DNA of 64,000 bases from Rheinheimera aquimaris (GCF_020531985.1 NZ_JAJAVQ010000001.1:372001-436000), one strand, 5' to 3'; positions 7,627-14,102 are shown, counted from the stretch's first letter. The notes: generated from the sequence alone by a model not told the origin. Made by a program: numbers and translations.

Positions 7627-8670
7627 ATGAAATTTTATACTACACAACATCCGTATTATTGTGGAATTGATTTGCATGCCCGCTCTTTGTACGTCTGTAT
7701 TCTGGATGCGAATGGTGACACCATCTTACACCGCGAAATCAAAGCATTACCAGAAAATCTACTCAATTTATTAACACCTTACATCGGCAATATTGTGGTC
7801 GGCGTTGAATGCATGCACTGCTGGTACTGGGTCAGTGATTTCTGCGCTGAACACGGTATCGATTTCATCCTCGGTCATGCGCTGTATATGAAGGCTATTC
7901 ACGGTGGTAAAGCCAAAAATGACCGCATTGATTCTTATAAAATCGCTCACCTGATACGTGGCGGCAACTTCCCACTGGCCTATGTGTATCCGCCCAAAAT
8001 GCGTGCTGCCCGTGACTTGCTGCGCCGTCGCACCCGTATAGTCCGTCACGGTGCCGATTTAAAAGCGCACGTCAAAAACACGGTTAGTCAGTACAACTTG
8101 CCGCCTACTAATTTAGACCTCAAATATCCTTATGCCCACGAAGCAATGCGTGATTGTTTTGCAGATCAGTTCGTGCAGCGCAATGTTGATTTGGATTTGA
8201 ACATCATCGCGTTTTACCGTCATGAGCTCAGCTCCATCGAGTGTTTTATCGAAAAACACTCCAAGCATCACAACGGCAACGACTACCATATCCTCACCAG
8301 TTTCCCCGGCATTGGTCGCATTCTGGCACTGACGATTTTGTATGAAGTTGGCGATATTGCACGCTTTAATACCGTGCAGGATTTTGCCTCCTACAGCCGG
8401 CTAATTAAATGCAAAGCTGAATCTGCAGGTAAAAGCTATGGCACCCAAGGCAATAAAATTGGCAATGCCCACCTTAAGTGGGCCTTCGGTGAAATTGCCG
8501 TGCTTTATCTGCGCGGTAACGACAAAGCAAAAAACTATCTGTTAAAGCTACAAAAGCGCATGAGCAAAGCCAAAGCACTCTCCGCTTTGGCTCATAAAGT
8601 GGGGCGCTGCGTGTATTACATGCTGAAAAACCAGAAGGTGTTCGATGAAAAACGTTTCTTAGCCGGTTAA
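7627..8670 (+). CDS. IS110-family DEDD transposase
   Basis: 347 residues. The N-terminal RuvC-like DEDD domain shows Asp15 (GIDLHARS), Glu61 (VGVECMHCW), Asp99 and Asp102 (KNDRID). The C-terminal Tnp domain has the PGIGRILALTI segment and ESAGK (Ser266), the expected serine nucleophile region, followed by GNAHLKWAFGEIA. A strong AAGGAG lies just before the ATG. The frame is intact, so the element may be active. IS110 enzymes work with an element-encoded bridge RNA that chooses donor and target, which fits the non-coding stretch after this gene. Confidence 0.95.
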   Translation: MKFYTTQHPYYCGIDLHARSLYVCILDANGDTILHREIKALPENLLNLLTPYIGNIVVGVECMHCWYWVSDFCAEHGIDFILGHALYMKAIHGGKAKNDRIDSYKIAHLIRGGNFPLAYVYPPKMRAARDLLRRRTRIVRHGADLKAHVKNTVSQYNLPPTNLDLKYPYAHEAMRDCFADQFVQRNVDLDLNIIAFYRHELSSIECFIEKHSKHHNGNDYHILTSFPGIGRILALTILYEVGDIARFNTVQDFASYSRLIKCKAESAGKSYGTQGNKIGNAHLKWAFGEIAVLYLRGNDKAKNYLLKLQKRMSKAKALSALAHKVGRCVYYMLKNQKVFDEKRFLAG

Positions 8671-8689
8671 GTCGCGGGGCAAGGTGAGC

Positions 8690-9118
8690 TGAACATCTAA
8701 CTGGAACACCATGGCTGATGCTCAAATGATGGTTGGGTAACCCGTAGCACTAAGCTCAATCACCCGCCTTCTGGCACACTGCCGTAACCAGGTTGCCTTG
8801 ATTAGACACCTTGTCGCCGCGCATACCCATCAGCAAGATGGTTTGCACCTGTGCTGAGCCTGAAACTAACTGGCTTTAAGCCAAACGCCTTGAATAGTGC
8901 CAGCGGCAGGTTAACCGATGAATGTCTGGTGCCCCTGCTGTCAGCAAGGATGCTGAAATCAGCAGGCACTCATTGAGCATGAGATAAGAGAGCCCCGATA
9001 TGTGTTTGTTGCAGGCTATCGCCTGGCAATCATGATGACAGATGAAGCAGTCTATCTTGCTGATGGACAACAGACTGGCCGCTAACGCGGCCAGAAGAGC
9101 GGTTTTACCTATTGACTC
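8690..9118 (+). ncRNA. Predicted bridge RNA region of the IS (downstream type)
   Basis: Some 430 bases without a gene separate the transposase stop from the right end, where IS1111-type elements encode their bridge RNA. ACTCATTGAGC at 8968-8978 is identical to the left IS end (7552-7562), and ATATGTGTT at 8998-9006 is identical to the right junction (9130-9138). They lie 19 bases apart just after a hairpin CCTGCTG/CAGCAGG (8934-8966), as expected of a donor-binding loop. A GGCCGC-TAAC-GCGGCC hairpin lies at about 9076-9091. RNA boundaries and the target loop are not resolved. Confidence 0.6.
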
Positions 9119-9130
9119 CGAGAGGGCTCA
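9119..9130 (-). repeat. Right sub-terminal inverted repeat of the IS
   Basis: Reads TGAGCCCTCTCG on the minus strand, matching the left repeat at 10 of 12 positions. About six bases separate it from the attC core GTTAGGG. Confidence 0.75.
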
Positions 9131-9135
9131 TATGT

Positions 9136-9142
9136 GTTAGGG
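9136..9142. other. attC9, right core (other side of the IS)
   Basis: GTTAGGG. It overlaps the TAA stop of the cassette-9 gene, as in other cassettes here. It completes the attC that begins at 7481. Confidence 0.8.
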
Positions 9143-9661
9143 TAGCTGGCTTGCATGATGTGATAGATACTCGAGCATTGGGCGCTCTAGTGGAAGCGCA
9201 TTATGTGCAGGGTTAATTACAACGCCATCATATGTATTGCCCTGAAGCGCGAATGACCATACATCTCTGCTGGGTAATATCCACCCGGAGACTTTTTGAT
9301 CTGTGTATTGACCTAAAGCCTTCCAATCTGTGAATAAAACCAAGTAATTCTTACCTGCGCTCTCGGCAGATAAAACTCCAAAGGTGCTGCCTTTTTCTAT
9401 TGTTTGCTGATTTCTATCATCGGACGATACCTTTAGGCCATCAGTAAACATTGCAGCTAGGTAATTTGCCTGCAAAAGCTGTTTTAGAAGTTCATCTTTG
9501 GCTTCATCTGAACCTTCGCGAGCGACACGATCCATCGCAGAAACTAAAGCTGGATTTTCAACCGCTTGATTTACGTCGATTCTTGATTCTTCCTGAGCCA
9601 TCGCTTCGCCAACCCCAAATATAAGTATGATGTAAACAATATATTGAATTCTTCGGATCAT
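9137..9661 (-). CDS. Cassette 9: secreted SseB-like protein
   Basis: 174 residues. The N-terminus MIRRIQYIVYIILIFGVGEAMA looks like a signal peptide. The rest fits an SseB N-terminal-type domain: ENPALVSAMDRVAREGSDEAKDELLKQLLQANYL, then LVLFTDWKALGQYTD, then GVVINPAHNALPLERPML. SseB-like domains are linked to secretion and sigma-regulation systems, but no precise role can be assigned. The start at 9661 is favoured because AGGG of the attC8 core lies 6 bases upstream. Longer frames would be translated attC. Confidence 0.75.
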   Translation of the reverse strand: MIRRIQYIVYIILIFGVGEAMAQEESRIDVNQAVENPALVSAMDRVAREGSDEAKDELLKQLLQANYLAAMFTDGLKVSSDDRNQQTIEKGSTFGVLSAESAGKNYLVLFTDWKALGQYTDQKVSGWILPSRDVWSFALQGNTYDGVVINPAHNALPLERPMLEYLSHHASQLP

Positions 9662-9666
9662 AATAA

Positions 9667-9744
9667 CCCTAACGCCCGGCACACGCGCCGGTTTGGAGCC
9701 GCGAAGCGGCGGAAAAGCGGTCGCTGTGATGCCGCTTGTTATGC
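9667..9744. other. attC8 recombination site
   Basis: 78 bp, left core CCCTAAC, right core GTTATGC, with GCCGC-GAA-GCGGC central hairpin. Read on the minus strand, its core GTTAGGG sits just ahead of the cassette-9 start codon. Confidence 0.87.
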
Positions 9745-9748
9745 GGAA

Positions 9749-10186
9749 TCAATCAACCACCCTGAGTTGAATTTCAGCCCCATCAGGAAGGTCTTTAATC
9801 TGTTTTGCGAGATCACCTGAGAAACGAACTAGATCGACAAGGGGCGCGGTTTTGATGTTTGAGATTCCGTATTCCCCTCCTAGCGCACCAGGAATGACGA
9901 GACAGTATTTTCGGCCCTCCGGAAGTTCACCGAAGCTTTCTTTTGCTTGCTCAACCAACGCCTGCATATACCAATCTTCTAAAAAATCTTGGTCTTGAGA
10001 CAGTCGTTCTAAATCACTTCGGTCGTTGGCCACCACCTCGCAATAGACATCCTCAGGACTAAGGCGCCAATACTTACCGCCCACGTCTTCAATCATAAGA
10101 TTGCCAAAATCGTTTTCGCCCACAATTGTGAGCGGTTCGATTCCGATCCAACCCCATGAATCTTTCACTTCCTGAATGATGCTCAT
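9749..10186 (-). CDS. Cassette 8: DUF1851/Tdi1-like immunity-type protein
   Basis: 145 residues from ATG 10186, preceded by AAGGAAG. The layout matches the DUF1851 family (T6SS immunity protein Tdi1 C-terminal type): GENDFGNLMIEDVGGKYWRLSPED, a DLERLSQDQDFLEDWY block, then KYCLVIPGALGGEYGISNIKTAPL and a final LAKQIKDLPDGAEIQLRV. Family members neutralise T6SS effectors or are orphan immunity genes. No effector gene lies nearby, so an orphan immunity role is inferred only. Confidence 0.7.
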   Translation of the reverse strand: MSIIQEVKDSWGWIGIEPLTIVGENDFGNLMIEDVGGKYWRLSPEDVYCEVVANDRSDLERLSQDQDFLEDWYMQALVEQAKESFGELPEGRKYCLVIPGALGGEYGISNIKTAPLVDLVRFSGDLAKQIKDLPDGAEIQLRVVD

Positions 10187-10198
10187 GACTTCCTTACC

Positions 10199-10285
10199 GC
10201 ATAACGCAAAGCACACGGGCGGAAAAACGCGATAGCGTTTGACGTCCCAGCAGCCGTAGGCTGCGCGTGATGCGCCTTGTTATGT
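10199..10285. other. attC7 recombination site
   Basis: 87 bp, left core GCATAAC, right core GTTATGT. The arms contain AAACGCGATAGCGTTT and CAGCCGTAGGCTG hairpins. The right core holds the stop codon of the cassette-7 gene. Confidence 0.87.
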
Positions 10286-10594
10286 GTGTTGTGGGCCATG
10301 TTTATTACCCAAAATGTATTTTGCTAATGCACATGTCGGTATTAAAAGCACAGACCACAGAATTGAAAATACAAATATAAATACTGGGGCTGACAAAATC
10401 CCCCCTTCAAGCTCGATGTTTAGCAACGCACCTGATATGAACGAAAGCAATAAACACGTAAACGCCATGCGATTGGGCGGCATAGCATATTTAGCTGGAA
10501 GCCATCTGGCAGCTAATAGCCACATTAGCCAGGAAGGAGAAACGGCCACTAGTAATAGAAAAAGAACCAAAGCAGCAAGTAACGCTATTTCCAA
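10280..10594 (-). CDS. Cassette 7: small membrane protein of unknown function
   Basis: 104 residues from a TTG start with GGGAG about 9 bases upstream. Three hydrophobic helices: ALLAALVLFLLLVAVSPSWLMWLL, MAFTCLLLSFISGALLNI and APVFIFVFSILWSVLLIPTCALA. The stop codon lies in the attC7 core. No family recognised. Confidence 0.7.
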   Translation of the reverse strand: MEIALLAALVLFLLLVAVSPSWLMWLLAARWLPAKYAMPPNRMAFTCLLLSFISGALLNIELEGGILSAPVFIFVFSILWSVLLIPTCALAKYILGNKHGPQHT

Positions 10595-10623
10595 CCTAGA
10601 TGCTCCCTAAATACACCGTAAAC

Positions 10624-10704
10624 ACATAACGCCCGCCACAAACGCGAGCAACTTGTGGCGAGTCGAGCGCCCAACGGGCGCGTTTTTGATGGCGCTTGTT
10701 ATAT
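10624..10704. other. attC6 recombination site
   Basis: 81 bp, left core ACATAAC, right core GTTATAT, central GCGCCC-AAC-GGGCGC hairpin. Close relative of attC12 and attC13. Confidence 0.9.
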
Positions 10705-10711
10705 GCCCACA

Positions 10712-10993
10712 TTATTTAAAAGACTTTGGCTCTGGCAAACCATCAGAGCGGTATTTTGCGATAGCATCGTTCCAAAATTCTATCATTCCGCTATCTGCCG
10801 GTGCCATTTTGCCTATTTCCGGGTTGGCAAAGTTTATGTGCCCATTCTCTAAGAATCCAATAGGCTCAGATGCAGAAAGAATGTCACTTAGATCAAATGC
10901 ACCCCCAGATAAATCGTAATGCTCTTTTAGGAAATACCACATAACCCAAAAGGCATCCTCAGCGGTCAGAGTTTCATCTTTAAAGGTAAGCAT
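10712..10993 (-). CDS. Cassette 6: small soluble protein of unknown function
   Basis: 93 residues beginning MLTFKDETLTAEDAFWVMWYFLKEHY. It is acidic and has no signal or membrane segment, so it is probably cytoplasmic. A GGAG lies 12 bases before ATG 10993; a GTG three codons upstream sits too close to it. The KEHYDLSGGAFDLSDILSASEP and ADSGMIEFWNDAIAKY blocks look like a compact helical domain seen in small cassette or immunity-like proteins, but I cannot name a family. Confidence 0.65.
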   Translation of the reverse strand: MLTFKDETLTAEDAFWVMWYFLKEHYDLSGGAFDLSDILSASEPIGFLENGHINFANPEIGKMAPADSGMIEFWNDAIAKYRSDGLPEPKSFK

Positions 10994-11022
10994 TTTACAC
11001 ACCGACTCCGATATTTAATCCC

Positions 11023-11121
11023 ATATAACGCTTTGCTAATTGGCTGCCGCAGCGCAGCGTAGGCAGTCCAGTGGAGGCCACGCTTTTTGTGGCTGGAACG
11101 AAATTAAGCAACTTGTTAGGC
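11023..11121. other. attC5 recombination site
   Basis: 99 bp, left core ATATAAC, right core GTTAGGC. Nearly the same sequence as attC10 over its whole length, differing at a few positions. Confidence 0.9.
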
Positions 11122-11132
11122 AGCCTTACGGT

Positions 11133-11510
11133 TTAGCAAGCACCAGCCTGTTTTGCCCCGTAGGTTGCTTGGCTCTGGGTGTACTTATCTCCATAACTCG
11201 ATGAAAGCTGCTCAATGAGCCCTTTGCACGAAAAACCTTGAATACTTAGGTATTGCTTTGCAGATCTTACCGCTTGCTTATTCCAATCAATATTCATGCT
11301 ATCGACAGCTACAGTTGCATCAGAAACGTTATAACCATCTCCATAGTCTGAAGATAGTTGCTCAATAAGTCCGTTGCGTGAAAAGCCTTGGATGCTGATG
11401 TATTGCTGGGCAGACCTGACGGCATTTTTTTGAGGGCCAGTTAAGCTGTTGGCCCACGTAGGCACAGAAGCGAACAAAACGGCAATCATAGCTAACTTCA
11501 AAAAATTCAT
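11133..11510 (-). CDS. Cassette 5: secreted protein with two Ltp-type repeats
   Basis: 125 residues. A signal peptide (MNFLKLAMIAVLFASVPTWA) lacks a lipobox. Two repeats follow: NAVRSAQQYISIQGFSRNGLIEQLSSDYGDGYNVSDATVAVD and QAVRSAKQYLSIQGFSCKGLIEQLSSSYGDKYTQSQATYGAK. These match the Ltp/host-cell-surface lipoprotein repeat (PF07553 type), named after the phage TP-J34 superinfection-exclusion lipoprotein. The repeat is also common in Gram-positive surface proteins. Here the protein should be periplasmic. A cysteine in repeat 2 and one at the C-terminus may pair. GGAGAAA precedes the ATG. Confidence 0.82.
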   Translation of the reverse strand: MNFLKLAMIAVLFASVPTWANSLTGPQKNAVRSAQQYISIQGFSRNGLIEQLSSDYGDGYNVSDATVAVDSMNIDWNKQAVRSAKQYLSIQGFSCKGLIEQLSSSYGDKYTQSQATYGAKQAGAC

Positions 11511-11539
11511 ACCAATTTCTCCATATGTGAAAAATATGT

Positions 11540-11607
11540 ACCTAACGCTTTAAACAGCGAAAAACGCAAGTCAACGAGTGGTTTCCGGATGCTTTAACTT
11601 GTCAGCT
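11540..11607. other. attC4, short site with a degenerate right core
   Basis: 68 bp, left core ACCTAAC, right end CTTGTCAGCT where CTTGTTAG would be expected. The T-to-C change in the GTT core should lower recombination, since the GTT triplet is invariant in working sites. The inverted arms are weaker than in the other sites. Confidence 0.65.
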
Positions 11608-12123
11608 TCCGGAAACGAGCTCATTTATATACCACTGTTTGTGAAAGTCGGTTAAGTCTTCCATTTGTTTACCAAGCACACCTATTAGCCCGCCAATCCA
11701 TGTTGGAAAAGCTTGTGTTCCATCTAAGTTATATACATTTTGAGGTAAGCTTCTAAGTGTATAAACAGGATTTTGAATTCCGTACTCCATACCTGTTTTT
11801 TTAAAAAAATCTCCCTCAAGCATAAATTTCGGACGGCCTTTAAATGAGAGAATGACTTTCTTATAGTTGTTGTCTTTTAAAGCTTCAGATAACTGTAACA
11901 AGACTCTGGAAACATCCATTGGGCTTTTATCTGACTTAACTTCACGAATATCAAAAACGATAACGTTTGGATTTACGAGCCACTCAAAATGAAAAAAAAC
12001 ACTAATTCCTTCATTTCGGTAATCAGAATCTATGATATCTGTCACCTTTTTTTGGAGAGCAAAGTAATTCCACAGACCAATAGAAGATAAAAGTAAAACT
12101 AATATAATTAAAATTTTACGCAT
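11602..12123 (-). CDS. Cassette 4: membrane-anchored or secreted protein of unknown function
   Basis: 173 residues from ATG 12123, preceded by AAGGAAG. One N-terminal hydrophobic helix (MRKILIILVLLLSSIGLWNYFAL) is followed by a soluble domain with SRVLLQLSEALKDNNYKKVILSFKGRPKFMLEG and a Trp-rich tail. An uncleaved anchor is likely, with the domain outside the membrane. AT content is higher than in the flanking chromosomal genes. Family not recognised. Confidence 0.7.
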   Translation of the reverse strand: MRKILIILVLLLSSIGLWNYFALQKKVTDIIDSDYRNEGISVFFHFEWLVNPNVIVFDIREVKSDKSPMDVSRVLLQLSEALKDNNYKKVILSFKGRPKFMLEGDFFKKTGMEYGIQNPVYTLRSLPQNVYNLDGTQAFPTWIGGLIGVLGKQMEDLTDFHKQWYINELVSGS

Positions 12124-12144
12124 AATGATTGTCTTCCTTGCTTT

Positions 12145-12231
12145 GCCTAACGCTCGCAGCACAGGCCGAAACCCGCGCAGCGGTTGAGGTCCAGGCCACG
12201 CAGTGGCCGTTTGTGACTGTGTTTGTTAGGC
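12145..12231. other. attC3 recombination site
   Basis: 87 bp, left core GCCTAAC, right core GTTAGGC; arms include CCGCGCAGCGG-like and GGCCACG-CAGTGGCC pairings. The right core contains the stop codon of the cassette-3 gene. Confidence 0.88.
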
Positions 12232-12765
12232 GTCTTCATTAAAAACTTCTATGTTCACAATACAAAATCCTTCACCGTTATATTGAGTAAGTGTTTCGAA
12301 TGCCTCTCCAGGCATGTCAACTACCAAATATTCGAGTCTTATCCTCTTTCCAATCAATTGATACTGAGATGCCAAGAAATCATGAAAACATCCCTTCAAG
12401 CTATTTCTATGAGGCTGCAAAATCTCGAAATTTATATCGCCAATACTGAACCTATCAACTCCATCCTTACTGTAAGGAGCATCAAGTTTACCTTCAGCTC
12501 GTTGATAATTACCACTAACGATCATTGATTGCAGTGTCTTGGATTGATACTGATACTTATCGAAAGCAAGCACGTTGATAAGCAATACCCCATACAGCGC
12601 AGTTAATAAAACTCCAACACAAAAGAGCTTTTTAAAATCAAAACGTTCTTCAAGCCATTTAAATTTGAACCTGAAAAATAAACATATTTTCGAATAAACA
12701 ATGACTATAACTAACTGCTCAAGCCTTGTTGTTTCGAAGGGTTCAAATTGAAAAAACACATCCAT
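12226..12765 (-). CDS. Cassette 3: single-span membrane protein of unknown function
   Basis: About 179 residues. A basic, aromatic N-terminal part with a weak hydrophobic stretch (LVIVIVYSKICLFFRF) is followed by a clear helix (LFCVGVLLTALYGVLLINVLAF) and a soluble C-terminal domain ending FCIVNIEVFNEDA. The ATG at 12765 is preferred; AGG of the attC2 core lies 11 bases upstream. A GTG at 12774 is an alternative. AT-rich. No family recognised. Confidence 0.65.
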   Translation of the reverse strand: MDVFFQFEPFETTRLEQLVIVIVYSKICLFFRFKFKWLEERFDFKKLFCVGVLLTALYGVLLINVLAFDKYQYQSKTLQSMIVSGNYQRAEGKLDAPYSKDGVDRFSIGDINFEILQPHRNSLKGCFHDFLASQYQLIGKRIRLEYLVVDMPGEAFETLTQYNGEGFCIVNIEVFNEDA

Positions 12766-12775
12766 AGAATGCACT

Positions 12776-12851
12776 GCCTAACGTTTGGTTAAGGGGCGGG
12801 CTTTAGCCCGTCCCAGTGAGCGCAGCGAACGGTTTGAACCATTTGTTAGGC
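12776..12851. other. attC2 recombination site
   Basis: 76 bp, left core GCCTAAC, right core GTTAGGC, central GACGGGC-type hairpin (GGGCGGGCTTTAGCCCGTCCC). Almost identical to attC1, differing at about three positions. Confidence 0.92.
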
Positions 12852-13280
12852 CAAACGCCGAGCTAACGCCTTGCCGAATAAAAATAAGATACACGCTGCA
12901 CCTGTTGTTAGTGTGACGAAAACTGTGGCCTTGATTTGATGCAGTGCCGTGAATAAAGGCAGCAGATGCCAAGTATTTATATCTGCTGTTCTCGCCCCGA
13001 AAAATGTTGCCCAGTTGATGTAAATAGACGCCGATAGCACCGCTGCTAGTGTTGCAGCAAGCAAAGTCACTGCCGGATAGATGCTCTTAAAGAAGCGATA
13101 GTAGACCTCAGTGCATAGGGCCATTACCACAACTGATGCAACTACCCATGCGGAACTTAGATAAATGGCTTCACCAATCCATTCTGGTTTGTCTCGAAAG
13201 TATATATACAGGCTTGGTATAACGGCCAAAGCCATTCCAATGCTGAGCAGTATTCTACTGGCGAAGATGATTTTTCGCAT
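12846..13280 (-). CDS. Cassette 2: multi-pass membrane protein of unknown function
   Basis: 144 residues with about four transmembrane helices: ILLSIGMALAVIPSLYIYF, AIYLSSAWVVASVVVMALC, YPAVTLLAATLAAVLSASIYI and ATVFVTLTTGAACILFLFG, ending in basic residues. The stop codon lies inside the attC2 core. The ATG follows the attC1 core as GTTAGGCCTTATG, so the AGG of the core is the only Shine-Dalgarno candidate. No family recognised. Confidence 0.75.
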   Translation of the reverse strand: MRKIIFASRILLSIGMALAVIPSLYIYFRDKPEWIGEAIYLSSAWVVASVVVMALCTEVYYRFFKSIYPAVTLLAATLAAVLSASIYINWATFFGARTADINTWHLLPLFTALHQIKATVFVTLTTGAACILFLFGKALARRLA

Positions 13281-13283
13281 AAG

Positions 13284-13359
13284 GCCTAACGTTTGGTTAA
13301 GGGGCGGGCTTTAGCCCGTCCCAGTGAGCGAAGCGAACGGTTTGAACCTGTTGTTAGGC
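13284..13359. other. attC1 recombination site
   Basis: 76 bp, left core GCCTAAC, right core GTTAGGC. Near-identical to attC2, which suggests that the two cassettes came from one source or that the sites were homogenised. Confidence 0.92.
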
Positions 13360-13367
13360 GCACGAAC

Positions 13368-13859
13368 TTAATCACGAAGGTGTTCGAAAATTTGAAGCAT
13401 TCGAAAAACGGGATTCCTAGCGTCGTGGGTGGTATTTCCAGCAAGTTCTCTTAATTTAGAGATTCTTTGCTTGTATTCACCATTGATGATTAGTTCTAGG
13501 CTGGAGACCTCTCCTAGATTTTTTGTGATGTAGCCAACAGGGACAACGGGAGACCAGAATTGGAATTTTTTATTTTCAAAATTAGATAAGTATTTTAAAG
13601 CATATGCTTTTTGTCTCTCGTGCTTTTTTATTATTCTGGTAACAGTTTCTTTGTTGTTTATATATAGCAGCCCTCTAATATGAGTTGTTACTTCACAAAT
13701 GAAAGCTGTCTGCGTCTTGAAATTAAGTCCTATAACGTCTAGTTCTCCTAGCCCGTCAAGACCGCCGCCAGGTACACGGACATTGTAATCAACGAAGTCG
13801 CAGCCCTCTAAAAGTTGGAGGCAGCCGCCAACTATGTATTCGCCGATGTCAGTGATCAT
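13368..13859 (-). CDS. Cassette 1: PD-(D/E)XK nuclease-like protein
   Basis: 163 residues from ATG 13859, directly after the attI core GTTAGGC. A PD-(D/E)XK-like core is visible: NVRVPGGGLDGLGELDVIGLNFKTQTAFICEVTTHI, with the acidic pair ELD and the second-strand E in CEVT, followed by a helix with basic residues (TVTRIIKKHERQKAYALKYL). The usual Lys of ExK is replaced by Thr, so activity is uncertain; related families tolerate such changes. The first position in the array gives the best expression from Pc. A DNA-directed, perhaps anti-phage role is inference. Confidence 0.6.
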   Translation of the reverse strand: MITDIGEYIVGGCLQLLEGCDFVDYNVRVPGGGLDGLGELDVIGLNFKTQTAFICEVTTHIRGLLYINNKETVTRIIKKHERQKAYALKYLSNFENKKFQFWSPVVPVGYITKNLGEVSSLELIINGEYKQRISKLRELAGNTTHDARNPVFRMLQIFEHLRD

Positions 13860-13868
13860 ATGCTTTGT

Positions 13869-13960
13869 GCCTAACAGCTTAATAGTTTGGAGCTTACACG
13901 CTTTCAAGCAGTGTTTGCTCCCTTCTATCTTTATTTAATTGCAACAAGCTAAACAATAAG
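13869..13960. other. attI recombination site
   Basis: The GCCTAAC at 13869-13875 (GTTAGGC on the minus strand) marks the attI/cassette junction. The stretch between it and intI lacks attC-type folding, and contains GGAGC...GCTCC and CGCTTTC/GAAAGCG-like short repeats that could be integrase binding sites. The boundary on the intI side is approximate. Confidence 0.75.
13928..13956 (-). promoter_or_regulatory. Weak candidate for the cassette promoter Pc
   Basis: On the minus strand TTGTTT (13956-13951), 17 bases, TAAAGA (13933-13928). Only half of each hexamer matches consensus. Its position, in attI and pointing into the array, is right for Pc, but the call rests mainly on position. Confidence 0.3.
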
Positions 13961-14061
13961 CCTTGTTAAATCAACAGATTTTTAACGTGACGCAGCATCA
14001 AATGTGGATAAAGCGGGGTTAAACCTCGCGATTAACTTGCTTACAATAAATTTACCAACTA

Positions 14062-14077
14062 CTGTATATACATACAT
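14062..14077. promoter_or_regulatory. LexA (SOS) box in the intI promoter
   Basis: CTGT-ATATACAT-ACAT, preceded by TA, matches the gammaproteobacterial box CTGT-N8-ACAG except for the last base. It lies 25 bases before the intI ATG, where LexA would block transcription. SOS control of integron integrases is known in other integrons. Confidence 0.75.
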
Positions 14078-14102
14078 GTTAATTTATTTTTTGGTGAATG
14101 TT

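Larger units (their letters stand above)
7549..9136 (+). mobile_element. IS110-family (IS1111-like) insertion sequence inside attC9
   Basis: About 1.59 kb with a single DEDD transposase gene. Sub-terminal inverted repeats TGAGCCTTCTCC (7558-7569) and its imperfect complement at 9119-9130 match at 10 of 12 positions and lie several bases inside each end, as in the IS1111 subgroup. No target duplication is seen. Flanks ...GACTTG and GTTAGGG rejoin into an attC. Members of an IS1111-attC group that target attC sites are known; placement in that group is inferred from position, not from a database match. Exact ends are uncertain by 1-2 bases because of a shared G. Confidence 0.88.

Noticed and set aside
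12223-12528. Plus-strand frame inside cassette 3
   Set aside because: Opposite to the array direction and overlaps a better gene; no ribosome site.
4605-13859. Toxin-antitoxin modules in the cassette array
   Set aside because: No two-gene cassette with a recognisable toxin or antitoxin family was found.
14004-14102. N-terminal extension of IntI
   Set aside because: Hydrophobic, spans the LexA box and is absent from IntI proteins; ATG 14103 gives the usual length.
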